Source of the DNA: F1-60-MAGs104 sp964355975 | GTDB lineage: Bacteria > Planctomycetota > Phycisphaerae > Phycisphaerales > SM1A02 | Assembly: GCA_964355975.1 (NCBI GenBank) | Contig: CAYHFW010000020.1 | Coordinates: 1 to 42,462 of the forward strand | DNA: 42,462 nucleotides | Direction: 5' to 3' | In this document: piece by piece, positions 26,622-34,551 of the stretch | Layout: each line of letters begins with the position of its first letter | Numbering within the stretch: position 1 is the stretch's first letter | The notes under the pieces: model-generated | Seen by the model: only the letters and a program-made list of their open reading frames with translations | What the model was told of the DNA's origin: nothing | The model's database searches: none | Position numbers and translations under genes: made by a program

Positions 26622-28181
26622 TCAACCCCCAAGCGCCGGTCGAACGCGCGCGCTGAGTGCATCCGCGAGAATTTTCGCGACGCGATCCTGCAATTTCTTT
26701 GCCTTTGAGACAGAATCGCGCTCGACGAGGTTGTTTGCAAGCACGCTGAATGCGTAGCGTGTTCCATCACTGCCTGTGACATATCCGCTGAGACAACTGA
26801 CCTTGTCGATGTAGCCCGTCTTGCACTGCACTGTTGCAAGTGCTGGATCAATATCTTTCATGCGCTTGCGCACGGTTCCAGATTGTCCGCCCACCGCGAG
26901 GCTCGCAACAAAGGTCGGACCGGCCGCCGCATCGTTGGCAAGTGCAACGAGCCACGCAGTCATGCCATCGGCAGAGACGCGATTGCCGCGCGAGAGTCCA
27001 GAACCATCTGAGATGACGAACGTCTCTGCAAGCGCGCCGATGCGCTGCGTGAGCGCACTCTTGACGCTCGTTGATCCGGTTGTCCACGATCCTGCGCCGC
27101 CCGTGCACCGCGCGGCGAGCCGCTTCATGAGACTCTCTGCGTACAAGTTCTGGCTCTCGACATTGCAGCGTGTCACAACCACACTGAGCGGAGTCTGAAT
27201 CACTGGTCCAACGGCTGTGCCTTGCGGCGGGGGATCACCCGCATTCGCAGTGCGCGCAGTGCCAACAGCAATTCCCGCGCTCGCAAGTCGACTCGCCAAA
27301 CACTGCGAGAGAAAGAGCGCTGGATCGTTGAGTCCAACGGCAATCGGTGCCACGTATGCATTCTTGACATTGCCGTAAATCGTGAGGTCGCCCGACTCAC
27401 CGTCGCGTGCCACCCACATCGAATTGCGATCATTCTTGCCTGTGCGGCTCGTCGCCTTGTTCACGATCTTGACCCACGGAGCACTTGGACTCATCGACGT
27501 GATCGTCGGTGCCGCCCCTGGCTTTGGCGCGGCGGTGAGTCGCAGCGCGTTGCCGTGAAAGTTCACTCCGCATGGAGGTGAGCAATACTCCTCATCGAGT
27601 TGGTCCTTGGGCCAAAGTGGATGCGCTCCTTCGCGCGCAAAGATGCGATCGTCGACAACAACCTCGCTCACGCGCTTGACGCCAGTCGCGCGCACCGCAT
27701 CGACCCATGCCTGCAGCAGGTGCTCGATGGTGAGTCCCGTGTGAGCAACGCCTCGGGCATCCACATAGCTCGATTCGGCCAAGAGTTCAGGATCGCCCAG
27801 CGCAGGATCGCCATCGCCAACAATGACGAGCCGATCGCCATCGCGCAGCAACTGAGTTCGAAAGACAAAGTTGGGCGTGAGTCCGAGCAGTGCAGCACCC
27901 GTCGTGAGCAACTTCATGTTGCTCGCTGGAACCATCGGATCATCCGCGTGCAGCGAGAGCAGTGCGTTGCCCGTCGCAACTTCGCGCACACTCACTGCAA
28001 TGACCGCCTTCTTCAATCCAAGCGCAGAGACCTCGGCGCGAATCGAACTCGCGACGTCGCGCGTGGCGGCGGTCGCCGCAGAAGCAAGCGCCAACCCGAC
28101 CGCGACCGCGCAAACGAGCAGGGAGGGGTGTCGAAAAAGTCGGTTCTGGCGGGAGGGACGAGGGCTTCGAAGAGTCAACAT
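26622..28181 (-). CDS. dacB: D-alanyl-D-alanine carboxypeptidase/endopeptidase (PBP4 family)
   Basis: Periplasmic class C penicillin-binding protein that trims or cleaves peptidoglycan cross-bridges. 519 residues with a basic N-terminus and signal peptide (LLVCAVAVGLALASAATAA). The catalytic SxxK is ASNMK with Ser87 and Lys90, and the second motif is SDGSGLSRGN. The KTG box is CKTGYIDKVSCLSGYV near the C-terminus. The large insert between the first two motifs is typical of PBP4. A peptidoglycan enzyme is notable because some planctomycetes were long thought to lack the wall. The gene is convergent with the STAS gene (6-bp gap) and follows the tsf terminator. Confidence 0.92.
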   Translation of the reverse strand: MLTLRSPRPSRQNRLFRHPSLLVCAVAVGLALASAATAATRDVASSIRAEVSALGLKKAVIAVSVREVATGNALLSLHADDPMVPASNMKLLTTGAALLGLTPNFVFRTQLLRDGDRLVIVGDGDPALGDPELLAESSYVDARGVAHTGLTIEHLLQAWVDAVRATGVKRVSEVVVDDRIFAREGAHPLWPKDQLDEEYCSPPCGVNFHGNALRLTAAPKPGAAPTITSMSPSAPWVKIVNKATSRTGKNDRNSMWVARDGESGDLTIYGNVKNAYVAPIAVGLNDPALFLSQCLASRLASAGIAVGTARTANAGDPPPQGTAVGPVIQTPLSVVVTRCNVESQNLYAESLMKRLAARCTGGAGSWTTGSTSVKSALTQRIGALAETFVISDGSGLSRGNRVSADGMTAWLVALANDAAAGPTFVASLAVGGQSGTVRKRMKDIDPALATVQCKTGYIDKVSCLSGYVTGSDGTRYAFSVLANNLVERDSVSKAKKLQDRVAKILADALSARVRPALGG

Positions 28182-28220
28182 ACAGAGTCGAGTTATCGGC
28201 GAAACTCACCCCCCCGAGCG

Positions 28221-28250
28221 AAAAAAAAGACCGCGCATCTGCGCGGTCTT
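28221..28250 (-). terminator. Intrinsic terminator of the rpsB-tsf operon
   Basis: On the minus strand a perfect stem AAGACCGCGC / GCGCGGTCTT with a 4-nt loop is followed by eight T residues (28228 down to 28221). It lies 36 bp past the tsf stop codon. It is the clearest factor-independent terminator in the window. Confidence 0.92.
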
Positions 28251-28285
28251 CTGTGTTGGCTCTTCAGTCGAACTGCGAGTCGATC

Positions 28286-29089
28286 TCATGCTCCCATGCG
28301 GTAGCGCACGAACGCCTTGATTGTCACGCCCTTTGGCAACAATTCACGGATGCTCTTCTTCTCCTCTTTGACGTACTTCTGCCCGAGCAGTGTCGTCTCT
28401 TCGAAGAACTTTCGCACCTTGCCTTCTGCCATTTTCTCTGCGATTTGCGGTGGCTTTCCAGAGGCCTCAGCCTCTTTCTGCGCTTCTTCGCGCTTGGCGG
28501 CAACGACATCGGCCGCAAGCCCATGCTCATCGACTGCCATTGGCGTTGGCACTGCTGCAGCGATGTGCTGACAGATTCCAGTCGCGAGTTCCTCGTCCAT
28601 CTCGCCCTCGAACTGCAGCAACACGGCGAGCTTCCAGTCATGGTGGACGTACTTAGCGAATGATCCGCCATCGAGGCGCATGCCGCGACCGAACGAGATG
28701 TTCTCGCCAGTCTTGATGCGCACGACGTCGAGTCGAGCGGTCATCGGGGCAGACATTGAGACCTCACCTGGACCGGTGGCGAGTGCCATCGTCGCGAGTT
28801 CGGTCACCATCGCTCTGAATTCGTCGTTCTTCGCGGTGAAATCTGTCTCCGAACGAACTTCAATGATGGCCGCGTGCGATCCATTGATGACGGTTGTGAC
28901 GCAACCTTCGCCAGCGGCGCGATCAGATCGCGTGTCCATCTTGCCCTTCAGCCGTTCGCGCAGAAGCGCTTCGGCCTTGACCAAGTCGCCGCCGACTTCA
29001 GCCAGTGCGCTGCGGCAATCACCAAAGCCAAGGCCAGTGCGATTGCGCAGTGCCATGACAACCTTCGCGTCAATGTTTACGGTGCTCAT
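28286..29089 (-). CDS. tsf: Translation elongation factor Ts
   Basis: Guanine-nucleotide exchange factor that regenerates EF-Tu-GTP. 267 residues with the N-terminal UBA-like domain (VMALRNRTGLGFGDCRSAL) and the conserved SETDFTAKNDEF that contacts EF-Tu. The C-terminal part is compact, slightly shorter than E. coli EF-Ts. An AGGAAA sequence lies 6 nt before the ATG. It follows rpsB by 47 bp, the standard bacterial rpsB-tsf order, and ends before a strong terminator. Confidence 0.95.
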   Translation of the reverse strand: MSTVNIDAKVVMALRNRTGLGFGDCRSALAEVGGDLVKAEALLRERLKGKMDTRSDRAAGEGCVTTVINGSHAAIIEVRSETDFTAKNDEFRAMVTELATMALATGPGEVSMSAPMTARLDVVRIKTGENISFGRGMRLDGGSFAKYVHHDWKLAVLLQFEGEMDEELATGICQHIAAAVPTPMAVDEHGLAADVVAAKREEAQKEAEASGKPPQIAEKMAEGKVRKFFEETTLLGQKYVKEEKKSIRELLPKGVTIKAFVRYRMGA

Positions 29090-29136
29090 GAGTGTTTCCT
29101 AAGAGTGGATCGGTGAATGAAATGAGTTCGCAGCGA

Positions 29137-29997
29137 TCAAGCAGGATTGCTTGGCGTGGACTCGCTTGGAGCTGCGCCAGTCGTCTCGAGGGTTCCGCCA
29201 GTTGGCAGTCCGCCGCCGACTTCATCGACGCGAAAGCGACTGCGCACACTGCGACGGCGAGGGGCCGCTGGACCATCATTCGACTCGCCATTTGCATCGC
29301 CCGATGGCGCAGAAGTCTGGCGTTGGGTCTTGCCTTCCATCACGGCTGCCGTGAGTTCGCGCAAAACCAAGTCGATCGAACGCATCGAATCATCGTTGCC
29401 TGGAATCGGAATGTCTGAATAATCAGGATCGCCGTCGGTATCGATGAGGCAGATCGTTGGGATGCCGAGATTCTTCGCCTCGCGCACTGCATTCATTTCG
29501 CGGTTGACGTCGACGACAACCATCGCTGCTGGAAGGCGTGACATGCTGCGCACACCATTGAGATTGCGATAGATCTTCTTGAGTTCGCGGTTGAGTTGCG
29601 ACTCCATCTTCTTGGAGTAGCTCTTCATGCCGCCGCTCGCAACGAGTGCTTCGAGTTCCTCGAGTCGCTTGAGACGATCGCGCACGGTGCGGAAGTTTGT
29701 GAGCAATCCACCGAGCCAACGCTCAGTGATGTATGGCATCTGGCATGCAGCGCAGTGCGTTTCGATTGCGCCGCGCGCTTGTCGCTTCGTGCCCACGAAG
29801 AGCACTTCGCGTCCTTCGCCGACGGTCTTGGAGATGAACTTCTTCGCCAACAGCAGACCCTTGATGGTCTCGCGGATGTCGATGATGTGGATTTGGTTCT
29901 TGACACCCTGAATGTAGGGAGCCATCTTTGGATTCCAGTTCGATCGGCGTTGACCGAAGTGGATGCCTGCTTCAATGAGTTCGTTGACAAGTGACAT
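29137..29997 (-). CDS. rpsB: 30S ribosomal protein S2
   Basis: Ribosomal protein of the 30S subunit. 286 residues from the ATG at 29997 (MSLVNELIEAGIHFGQRRSNWNPKM), preceded by AGAGG. The core with GTKRQARGAI, RWLGGLLTNF and PGNDDSMRSIDLVL is canonical. After about residue 225 comes a 60-residue extension rich in Ser, Pro, Gly and Arg (RRRSVRSRFRVDEVGGG within it) that E. coli S2 lacks. An upstream in-frame ATG at 30045 adds 16 atypical residues and was rejected. It heads the rpsB-tsf operon with a leader of perhaps 200 nt. Confidence 0.94.
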   Translation of the reverse strand: MSLVNELIEAGIHFGQRRSNWNPKMAPYIQGVKNQIHIIDIRETIKGLLLAKKFISKTVGEGREVLFVGTKRQARGAIETHCAACQMPYITERWLGGLLTNFRTVRDRLKRLEELEALVASGGMKSYSKKMESQLNRELKKIYRNLNGVRSMSRLPAAMVVVDVNREMNAVREAKNLGIPTICLIDTDGDPDYSDIPIPGNDDSMRSIDLVLRELTAAVMEGKTQRQTSAPSGDANGESNDGPAAPRRRSVRSRFRVDEVGGGLPTGGTLETTGAAPSESTPSNPA

Positions 29998-30018
29998 GGA
30001 TGAGCCTCTTTCAATAAA

Positions 30019-30036
30019 CCTCCAAGTAGATGGAGG
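30019..30036 (-). other. Hairpin in the rpsB 5' leader
   Basis: CCTCCA and TGGAGG form a perfect 6-bp stem around a 6-nt loop, 21 nt upstream of the rpsB start. It includes a GGAGG sequence, too far from the ATG to be its ribosome site. It could be part of an S2 autoregulatory leader, but this is speculative. Confidence 0.35.
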
Positions 30037-30193
30037 CAGCGACACCCGAGTGTTCGGCCGGTGAGCCTTGCGGCGCCGCGCACTCGATCAGGGCGCTTGC
30101 GTGGAGAAACAAAAGAAGTTCCAGACTCACCGAAGTCACAGAACTCCCGCCATGCCGATCGAACAAAAATTCGAGCCGAAGTGGGGGATCGAA

Positions 30194-30223
30194 AGCCTAC
30201 CCGAGACAGGGGCAATTCTGCAA
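30194..30223 (-). promoter_or_regulatory. Candidate rpsB-tsf promoter
   Basis: On the minus strand TTGCAG (30218-30223) is followed after 18 nt by TAGGCT (30194-30199), a fair -35/-10 pair. It would give a leader of roughly 190 nt for rpsB. The 242-bp gap to the divergent phosphohexomutase gene contains no other gene that I can support. Confidence 0.35.
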
Positions 30224-30224
30224 C

Positions 30225-30230
30225 TACTAT
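30225..30230 (+). promoter_or_regulatory. Putative -10 box of the phosphohexomutase gene
   Basis: TACTAT, 9 nt before the ATG at 30240, with no Shine-Dalgarno sequence in the short gap. Confidence 0.42.
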
Positions 30231-30239
30231 CGCACTCCT

Positions 30240-31640
30240 ATGCTCGAGAAGGTTTTCAAGGCGTATGACGTGCGGGCCACCTATCCCAATCCGCTCAATG
30301 AGCTCGTCGCATGGCGCGTCGGTTATGGCGCAGCGCGATGGCTTACCGAACGGGCGCAGCGCGATGGAAACGACCATCCCAAGATGCGGCACATCGTGGT
30401 TGGACGCGATATGCGCAAGAGTTCGCCTGCGCTCGCTGAGGCGTTGAAGCAGGGAATTCGCGACTTTGGGGCGAATGTGATCGACGTCGGCATGGTCGAC
30501 ACTCCGATGACGTATTTCGCGATCAATCATCTTGGATGCGCAGGAGGAATCGAAGTCACGGCGAGTCACAATCCGGCGCACTACAACGGATTCAAGGTGA
30601 GTCGCGTGCATGCCAAACCAGTCGGTACTGGCAGCGGACTCGAAGTGATTCGGCAATACGCAGAAGAAGCCAATCCATCCACCATTGAGCCGCGCGCGGG
30701 GCGCGAAGAGCAAGTTGATCTTTGGATGCAGTATCGCGACCATCTCTTGCGGTTACTCGACCCTTCGGTGCTCGATGGAACGTGCACACTGCGCATCGCG
30801 ATCGATGCAAGCAATGGGATGGCTGGCACGATGGCTCCAAAGGTTTTGCGCGGCGTCGCAGGGCTCGAGATGCAAGAGATCAACTATGACAATTCGACGG
30901 GTGAATTCGTGCACGAACCGAATCCGCTCGTCGAAGCCAATCTCGCGACGGTGCGCGCAGCGGTAATCGCGGGCAAGAAAGATTTCGGCGTCTGCTTCGA
31001 TGGTGATGCAGATCGTTGTGTCGTGCTTGATGAACAGGGGGCGACGGTCGGATGCGACTTGCTGCTCGCTGCACTTGCGACCGAAGCACTCAAGAGTGCG
31101 CCAGGCGCCGCGGTTGTGTATGACTTGCGTTCATCGAGAAGTGTGCGTGAAGCGATCATTGAAGCGGGCGGCGTGCCAGTCGAGAGTCGCGTCGGCCATG
31201 TGTTCATGAAGGCGCGGCTCGCAGAGACGGGCGCGCCCATCGGCGGCGAACTCTCAGGACACTTCTACTTTGCGGACATGTTCAACACCGATAGTGGTGT
31301 GCGTGCGTTTCTCGCAGTGGCGAGTTTGATCGCGCGCGCCAAGAAGCCGCTCTCGAAAATCATCCAGCCGTTTCAGAGATACAAGCAGTCGGGCGAGATC
31401 AACTTCGAGAACGAAGACAAACTTGGCGCGCTTGCTGCACTGCGAGCCGCATTTCCTGATGGGAAGTTCACCGAGCTCGATGGACTCAGCCTCGACGCAG
31501 GGTCGTGGTGGTGCAATGTGCGCCTCAGCAATACCGAGCCTCTGCTGCGCCTCAATCTCGAGGCGAAAGATGCAGCGCTCGTCGAGCGTCAGGTGCAGGC
31601 GCTGACTCCGCTGCTCGGGAGGCGCGCAGAGGGTCACTGA
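30240..31640 (+). CDS. Phosphomannomutase/phosphoglucomutase
   Basis: Interconverts hexose 1- and 6-phosphates, feeding sugar nucleotides for polysaccharide and lipopolysaccharide. 466 residues of the AlgC/ManB type: catalytic phosphoserine Ser109 in TASHNPAHYNGFK, the metal loop FDGDADRCVV, the sugar loop GGELSGHFYF, and the C-terminal phosphate-binding NTEPLLRLNLEA. The ATG at 30240 begins the conserved KAYDVRATYPN and is preceded by a TACTAT box. The frame is open back to 30030, but that part does not resemble the family. It is followed 64 bp later by a small unknown gene that may have its own promoter. Confidence 0.9.
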   Translation: MLEKVFKAYDVRATYPNPLNELVAWRVGYGAARWLTERAQRDGNDHPKMRHIVVGRDMRKSSPALAEALKQGIRDFGANVIDVGMVDTPMTYFAINHLGCAGGIEVTASHNPAHYNGFKVSRVHAKPVGTGSGLEVIRQYAEEANPSTIEPRAGREEQVDLWMQYRDHLLRLLDPSVLDGTCTLRIAIDASNGMAGTMAPKVLRGVAGLEMQEINYDNSTGEFVHEPNPLVEANLATVRAAVIAGKKDFGVCFDGDADRCVVLDEQGATVGCDLLLAALATEALKSAPGAAVVYDLRSSRSVREAIIEAGGVPVESRVGHVFMKARLAETGAPIGGELSGHFYFADMFNTDSGVRAFLAVASLIARAKKPLSKIIQPFQRYKQSGEINFENEDKLGALAALRAAFPDGKFTELDGLSLDAGSWWCNVRLSNTEPLLRLNLEAKDAALVERQVQALTPLLGRRAEGH

Positions 31641-31689
31641 TCTCAGGTGTGCTTCTTGAGTTGGCAGTTGGCAGTGCGTTGCCGCTTGC

Positions 31690-31695
31690 TACCCT
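31690..31695 (+). promoter_or_regulatory. Putative -10 box of the small unknown gene
   Basis: TACCCT, 9 nt before the ATG at 31705. The sequence around it, GCTACCCT followed by GCTCGAATG, is almost the same as that before kdsD (25206-25222). Confidence 0.42.
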
Positions 31696-31704
31696 CTCGC
31701 TCGA

Positions 31705-32115
31705 ATGCAGCACACCGAATCTGATACCGCGCGCGTCGTTGTGAACTCGCTCAGCGAGGGACGCATCGTCGTTTCAATCCCGCACACCCAGTATGAGACT
31801 GAACTGAACCTCGTGCTAGGCGGGGTGAAGCCCGTCGTTGGAAAGCGCATCGCTGGAATCGTGCACGCGCGCGCCCTCAAGATGCACGTCGCCACTGGAG
31901 GCGGGGTCTACATCGAACCTGTGCAGGGGCATCCACGAAGTGTGCAGGGTCGCATTCTCGCAACCGATGTGGTCAACAACAAGTTGCTCGTGCACGTGGT
32001 GATTCCGATGTGGGTGAGCGTTCCGCAGGGTCAAGCCGCGAGCGGCTTTTCGACGGGCGAACTCATCAACTTCTACGTCGAAAGCGGAACGTCTTTCACG
32101 CCGACGGCGGGATAG
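31705..32115 (+). CDS. Hypothetical small soluble protein
   Basis: 136 residues; I do not recognise the family. There is no signal peptide and no membrane helix. The sequence alternates short hydrophobic strands (GRIVVSIPHTQYETELNLVL, GRILATDVVNNKLLVHVVIP), suggesting a compact beta-barrel or beta-sandwich. Codon use and the preceding TACCCT box support a real gene. It lies between a phosphohexomutase gene and, convergent 34 bp away, the beta-repeat membrane protein. No function can be given. Confidence 0.7.
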   Translation: MQHTESDTARVVVNSLSEGRIVVSIPHTQYETELNLVLGGVKPVVGKRIAGIVHARALKMHVATGGGVYIEPVQGHPRSVQGRILATDVVNNKLLVHVVIPMWVSVPQGQAASGFSTGELINFYVESGTSFTPTAG

Positions 32116-32149
32116 TTCAAACCTGTTTCAAGAGGTCGTTCGGACGCGC

Positions 32150-33319
32150 TTACGGCGTCGTCGCGATCGCACTCAAGACGCGCTTGCGTGTGCCGGGGCC
32201 GTCGTACACAGCAACTTCTCCAGCACCGATTCGATCGACGCCAATGCGTACGAGTTGTGATCCACTTCCGCTGCGCATGCTGATGGCACCACCGTCGGCA
32301 TCACTCGCGGCACCCGCAAGAATCACGGCTTTGCCACTGGCATTTGCGAGGTTGAGCAGTCCACCCGTCGCAGATGATCCGAGTCCTGCAACACGCGCGC
32401 CACTCTGCAAGAAGGCGATGATGGCAGTGTTGTCTGGCGCAGCTTCAAGAACTGCAACGGGCACCTTGTTCGAGCCAAAGAGCGCGAGGCGTGCGCCGAC
32501 TTCGGTGTGCGCTGTTGCTTGAATCGCTTCGGATCCATCCGGAGCGAACAGTGTCAGCGAGCCACCGCTCTCGGTCGAGACAGACTCGATGAGTGCCGCG
32601 CGTGAACCAGTGCGCGATGCGCATCCAATCGATCCGCCAGTTGGAAGTGCCATCATTTGCGCTGCGACCGTGCCGTCAAATTGTGCAACGCGCAGGATGC
32701 CGCCATCGCCTTCGACCGCACCGAGTGCTACGAGTTCTTGGCCAGCCGCGCTGCGCACACTGAGCCCTGCCGCCGATCCAGAAATTGTCGCAGCAATGCG
32801 CGGGCGTCCTTCGCCATCTGCGATTGCAAGTGCTGGACCACTTCCTTCAGCGCGAAGGACGGCAGATCCGCTTCCATCGGGCATCACTGCTTCGATGCGG
32901 CCGCCTTGCGCCGTCGCGTAGAGGCCAGCGACACCCTGACCCGCAGAGTTCCACACGGCCAGGTCGCCGCCGTCATTGTTCGATCCCAATCGCACGACAT
33001 TGGTGCCGCTGTTTCCCCAGATGTCGATCTGTCCGCCAGTCGATCCAATTCCGGCAAGCAGTACGACCTTGTCATTCTGGTCAACCACCTCGAAACGACG
33101 TGCGCGAATGACATCGGGAGTGCGCGCAGATTGTGTCGCTGCGAGTCCGGCGACACCGGCCACGCTGATCGCACAGATGAATGCAACAGTCTTGAACTTG
33201 CGCGCGCTGCACTGAGCAGTCGAGTGCGCGGCGCGCAACGACGCGACCTGCGTGTTGAGTTGTTCGATGCGTGCGACGAGTTCTTCATTGGTGATCGAGC
33301 TGTTTGTCTGGTTGTTCAT
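32150..33319 (-). CDS. Membrane-anchored tandem beta-repeat protein
   Basis: 389 residues from the ATG at 33319. A short coiled-coil-like N-terminus (ITNEELVARIEQLNTQVASL) is followed by one membrane helix (about 44-62). Then come about 14 tandem repeats of 21-25 residues from residue 72 to the end, with the pattern GG-x-hydrophobic-x-V/L-x-(4)-G-x-x-V/A-x-x-L (for example GGDLAVWNSAGQGVAGLYA, GGSLTLFAPDGSEAIQA, GGLLNLANASGKAVILAG). The regular alternation suggests a beta-solenoid outside the inner membrane. Function is unknown. An AAGGAA ribosome site precedes the ATG. Similar repeat proteins are, from memory, common in planctomycetes. Confidence 0.78.
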   Translation of the reverse strand: MNNQTNSSITNEELVARIEQLNTQVASLRAAHSTAQCSARKFKTVAFICAISVAGVAGLAATQSARTPDVIRARRFEVVDQNDKVVLLAGIGSTGGQIDIWGNSGTNVVRLGSNNDGGDLAVWNSAGQGVAGLYATAQGGRIEAVMPDGSGSAVLRAEGSGPALAIADGEGRPRIAATISGSAAGLSVRSAAGQELVALGAVEGDGGILRVAQFDGTVAAQMMALPTGGSIGCASRTGSRAALIESVSTESGGSLTLFAPDGSEAIQATAHTEVGARLALFGSNKVPVAVLEAAPDNTAIIAFLQSGARVAGLGSSATGGLLNLANASGKAVILAGAASDADGGAISMRSGSGSQLVRIGVDRIGAGEVAVYDGPGTRKRVLSAIATTP

Positions 33320-33339
33320 GAGGAATTCCTTGTGATCGT

Positions 33340-33346
33340 TAGGATA
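33340..33346. promoter_or_regulatory. Symmetric -10 box shared by two divergent genes
   Basis: TAGGATA reads TAGGAT on the plus strand (6 nt before the ATG at 33352) and TATCCT on the minus strand (21 nt before the ATG at 33319). The same seven base pairs could open for both directions. Confidence 0.5.
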
Positions 33347-33351
33347 CGACG

Positions 33352-34548
33352 ATGGCGAAAGCACGCACGACAACAGGGTTGAGTGGCACACTTGGAGTCG
33401 CGCTCTTGGGCACGAAATTCATGGGACGCGCCCACTCGATTGCGTGGGCGAATGCTCCAAAGTTCTTTGACCTTCCGCTGCAGGTGCGCATGGCCTGGAC
33501 CGCAGGGCGTGATGCAGCAGAGACACACGAATTCGGCCGCAAGTGGGGCTGGCAAGGGTCGACCATCGACTGGCGTGAAGCGGTGACGAGTCCTGCGGTG
33601 CACCTCGTGGACATTGCGACACCCAACGATGTGCACTGCGAGATGGCGATCGCCGCACTCGAGGCGGGACGGCATGTCGCATGTGAAAAGCCACTCGCCG
33701 CGACGCTCAAAGATGCACGTGCGATGCGTGATGCGGCGCGCAAGGCGGCCAAGCGTGGAGTCAAGACTTTCGTCTGGTTCAACTATCGGCGTGCGCCAGC
33801 GGTAGCCCGCGCGCAGCAACTTGTCGCGCAGGGTCGCCTCGGTCGCATCTTTCATGTGCGCGCCGCGTACCTGCAAGATTGGGGTGGGCCCGCAACGCCG
33901 CTCGTCTGGAGATTTCAAGCAGCGCACGCCGGGTCAGGCGCTCACGGAGACCTCAATGCGCACATCATTGACATGGCGCGTTTCATCACAGGCGAAGAAG
34001 TGAGTGAGGTCGTTGGATCGATTGAAGAGACATTCATCAAGCAACGCCCACTCGTCGCAGCGGGCAAGGGAAAGCGTGCGAGGGCGATGGGCGCATCGTC
34101 GGTCGATGACTGCCTGCTGTTTCTTGCGCGCATGAGTGGTGGGGCGGTGGCATCCTTTGAAGCAACGCGCCTCGCGACGGGCAACAAGAACAGAAACTGC
34201 ATCGAAATCAACGGTGAACGTGGCTCGATTCGCTTCAACTTCGAGCGCATGAACGAACTCGAAGTCTGGGATGACACAGTCGCGGCGGCAGATCGCGGTT
34301 GGACGACGGTGCTCTGCACCGAGCCAGTGCATCCATACGTGGCGAACTACTGGCCGCCTGGACATCTGATCGGCTATGAACACGGGTTCGTCAGTCAGGC
34401 TGCGGACATCACGCGTGTGCTTGGCGGGGCGCCAAGCGAAGTGGCGATTGCAGACTTTGAGGATGCATGGCAGACGCAGCGGGTGCTCGAGGCGGCGGTG
34501 CGCAGCGCCCGTCGCCGCAAGCCAGTGGCCATTTCTGAGATTGAGTGA
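33352..34548 (+). CDS. Gfo/Idh/MocA-family oxidoreductase
   Basis: 398-residue NAD(P)-dependent dehydrogenase of the glucose-fructose oxidoreductase family, usually acting on sugars, inositols or their derivatives. The N-terminal Rossmann fold has LGTKFMGRAHSIAW; the catalytic-lysine motif is CEKPLAATLKDAR; the C-terminal domain includes GSGAHGDLNAHIIDMARFI with the usual Asp and His. There is no export signal, although many planctomycete members are secreted. The TAGGAT box lies 6 nt before the start. The squalene-hopene cyclase gene follows after only 3 bp, so they are co-transcribed. The substrate is unknown. Confidence 0.88.
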   Translation: MAKARTTTGLSGTLGVALLGTKFMGRAHSIAWANAPKFFDLPLQVRMAWTAGRDAAETHEFGRKWGWQGSTIDWREAVTSPAVHLVDIATPNDVHCEMAIAALEAGRHVACEKPLAATLKDARAMRDAARKAAKRGVKTFVWFNYRRAPAVARAQQLVAQGRLGRIFHVRAAYLQDWGGPATPLVWRFQAAHAGSGAHGDLNAHIIDMARFITGEEVSEVVGSIEETFIKQRPLVAAGKGKRARAMGASSVDDCLLFLARMSGGAVASFEATRLATGNKNRNCIEINGERGSIRFNFERMNELEVWDDTVAAADRGWTTVLCTEPVHPYVANYWPPGHLIGYEHGFVSQAADITRVLGGAPSEVAIADFEDAWQTQRVLEAAVRSARRRKPVAISEIE

Positions 34549-34551
34549 ACG

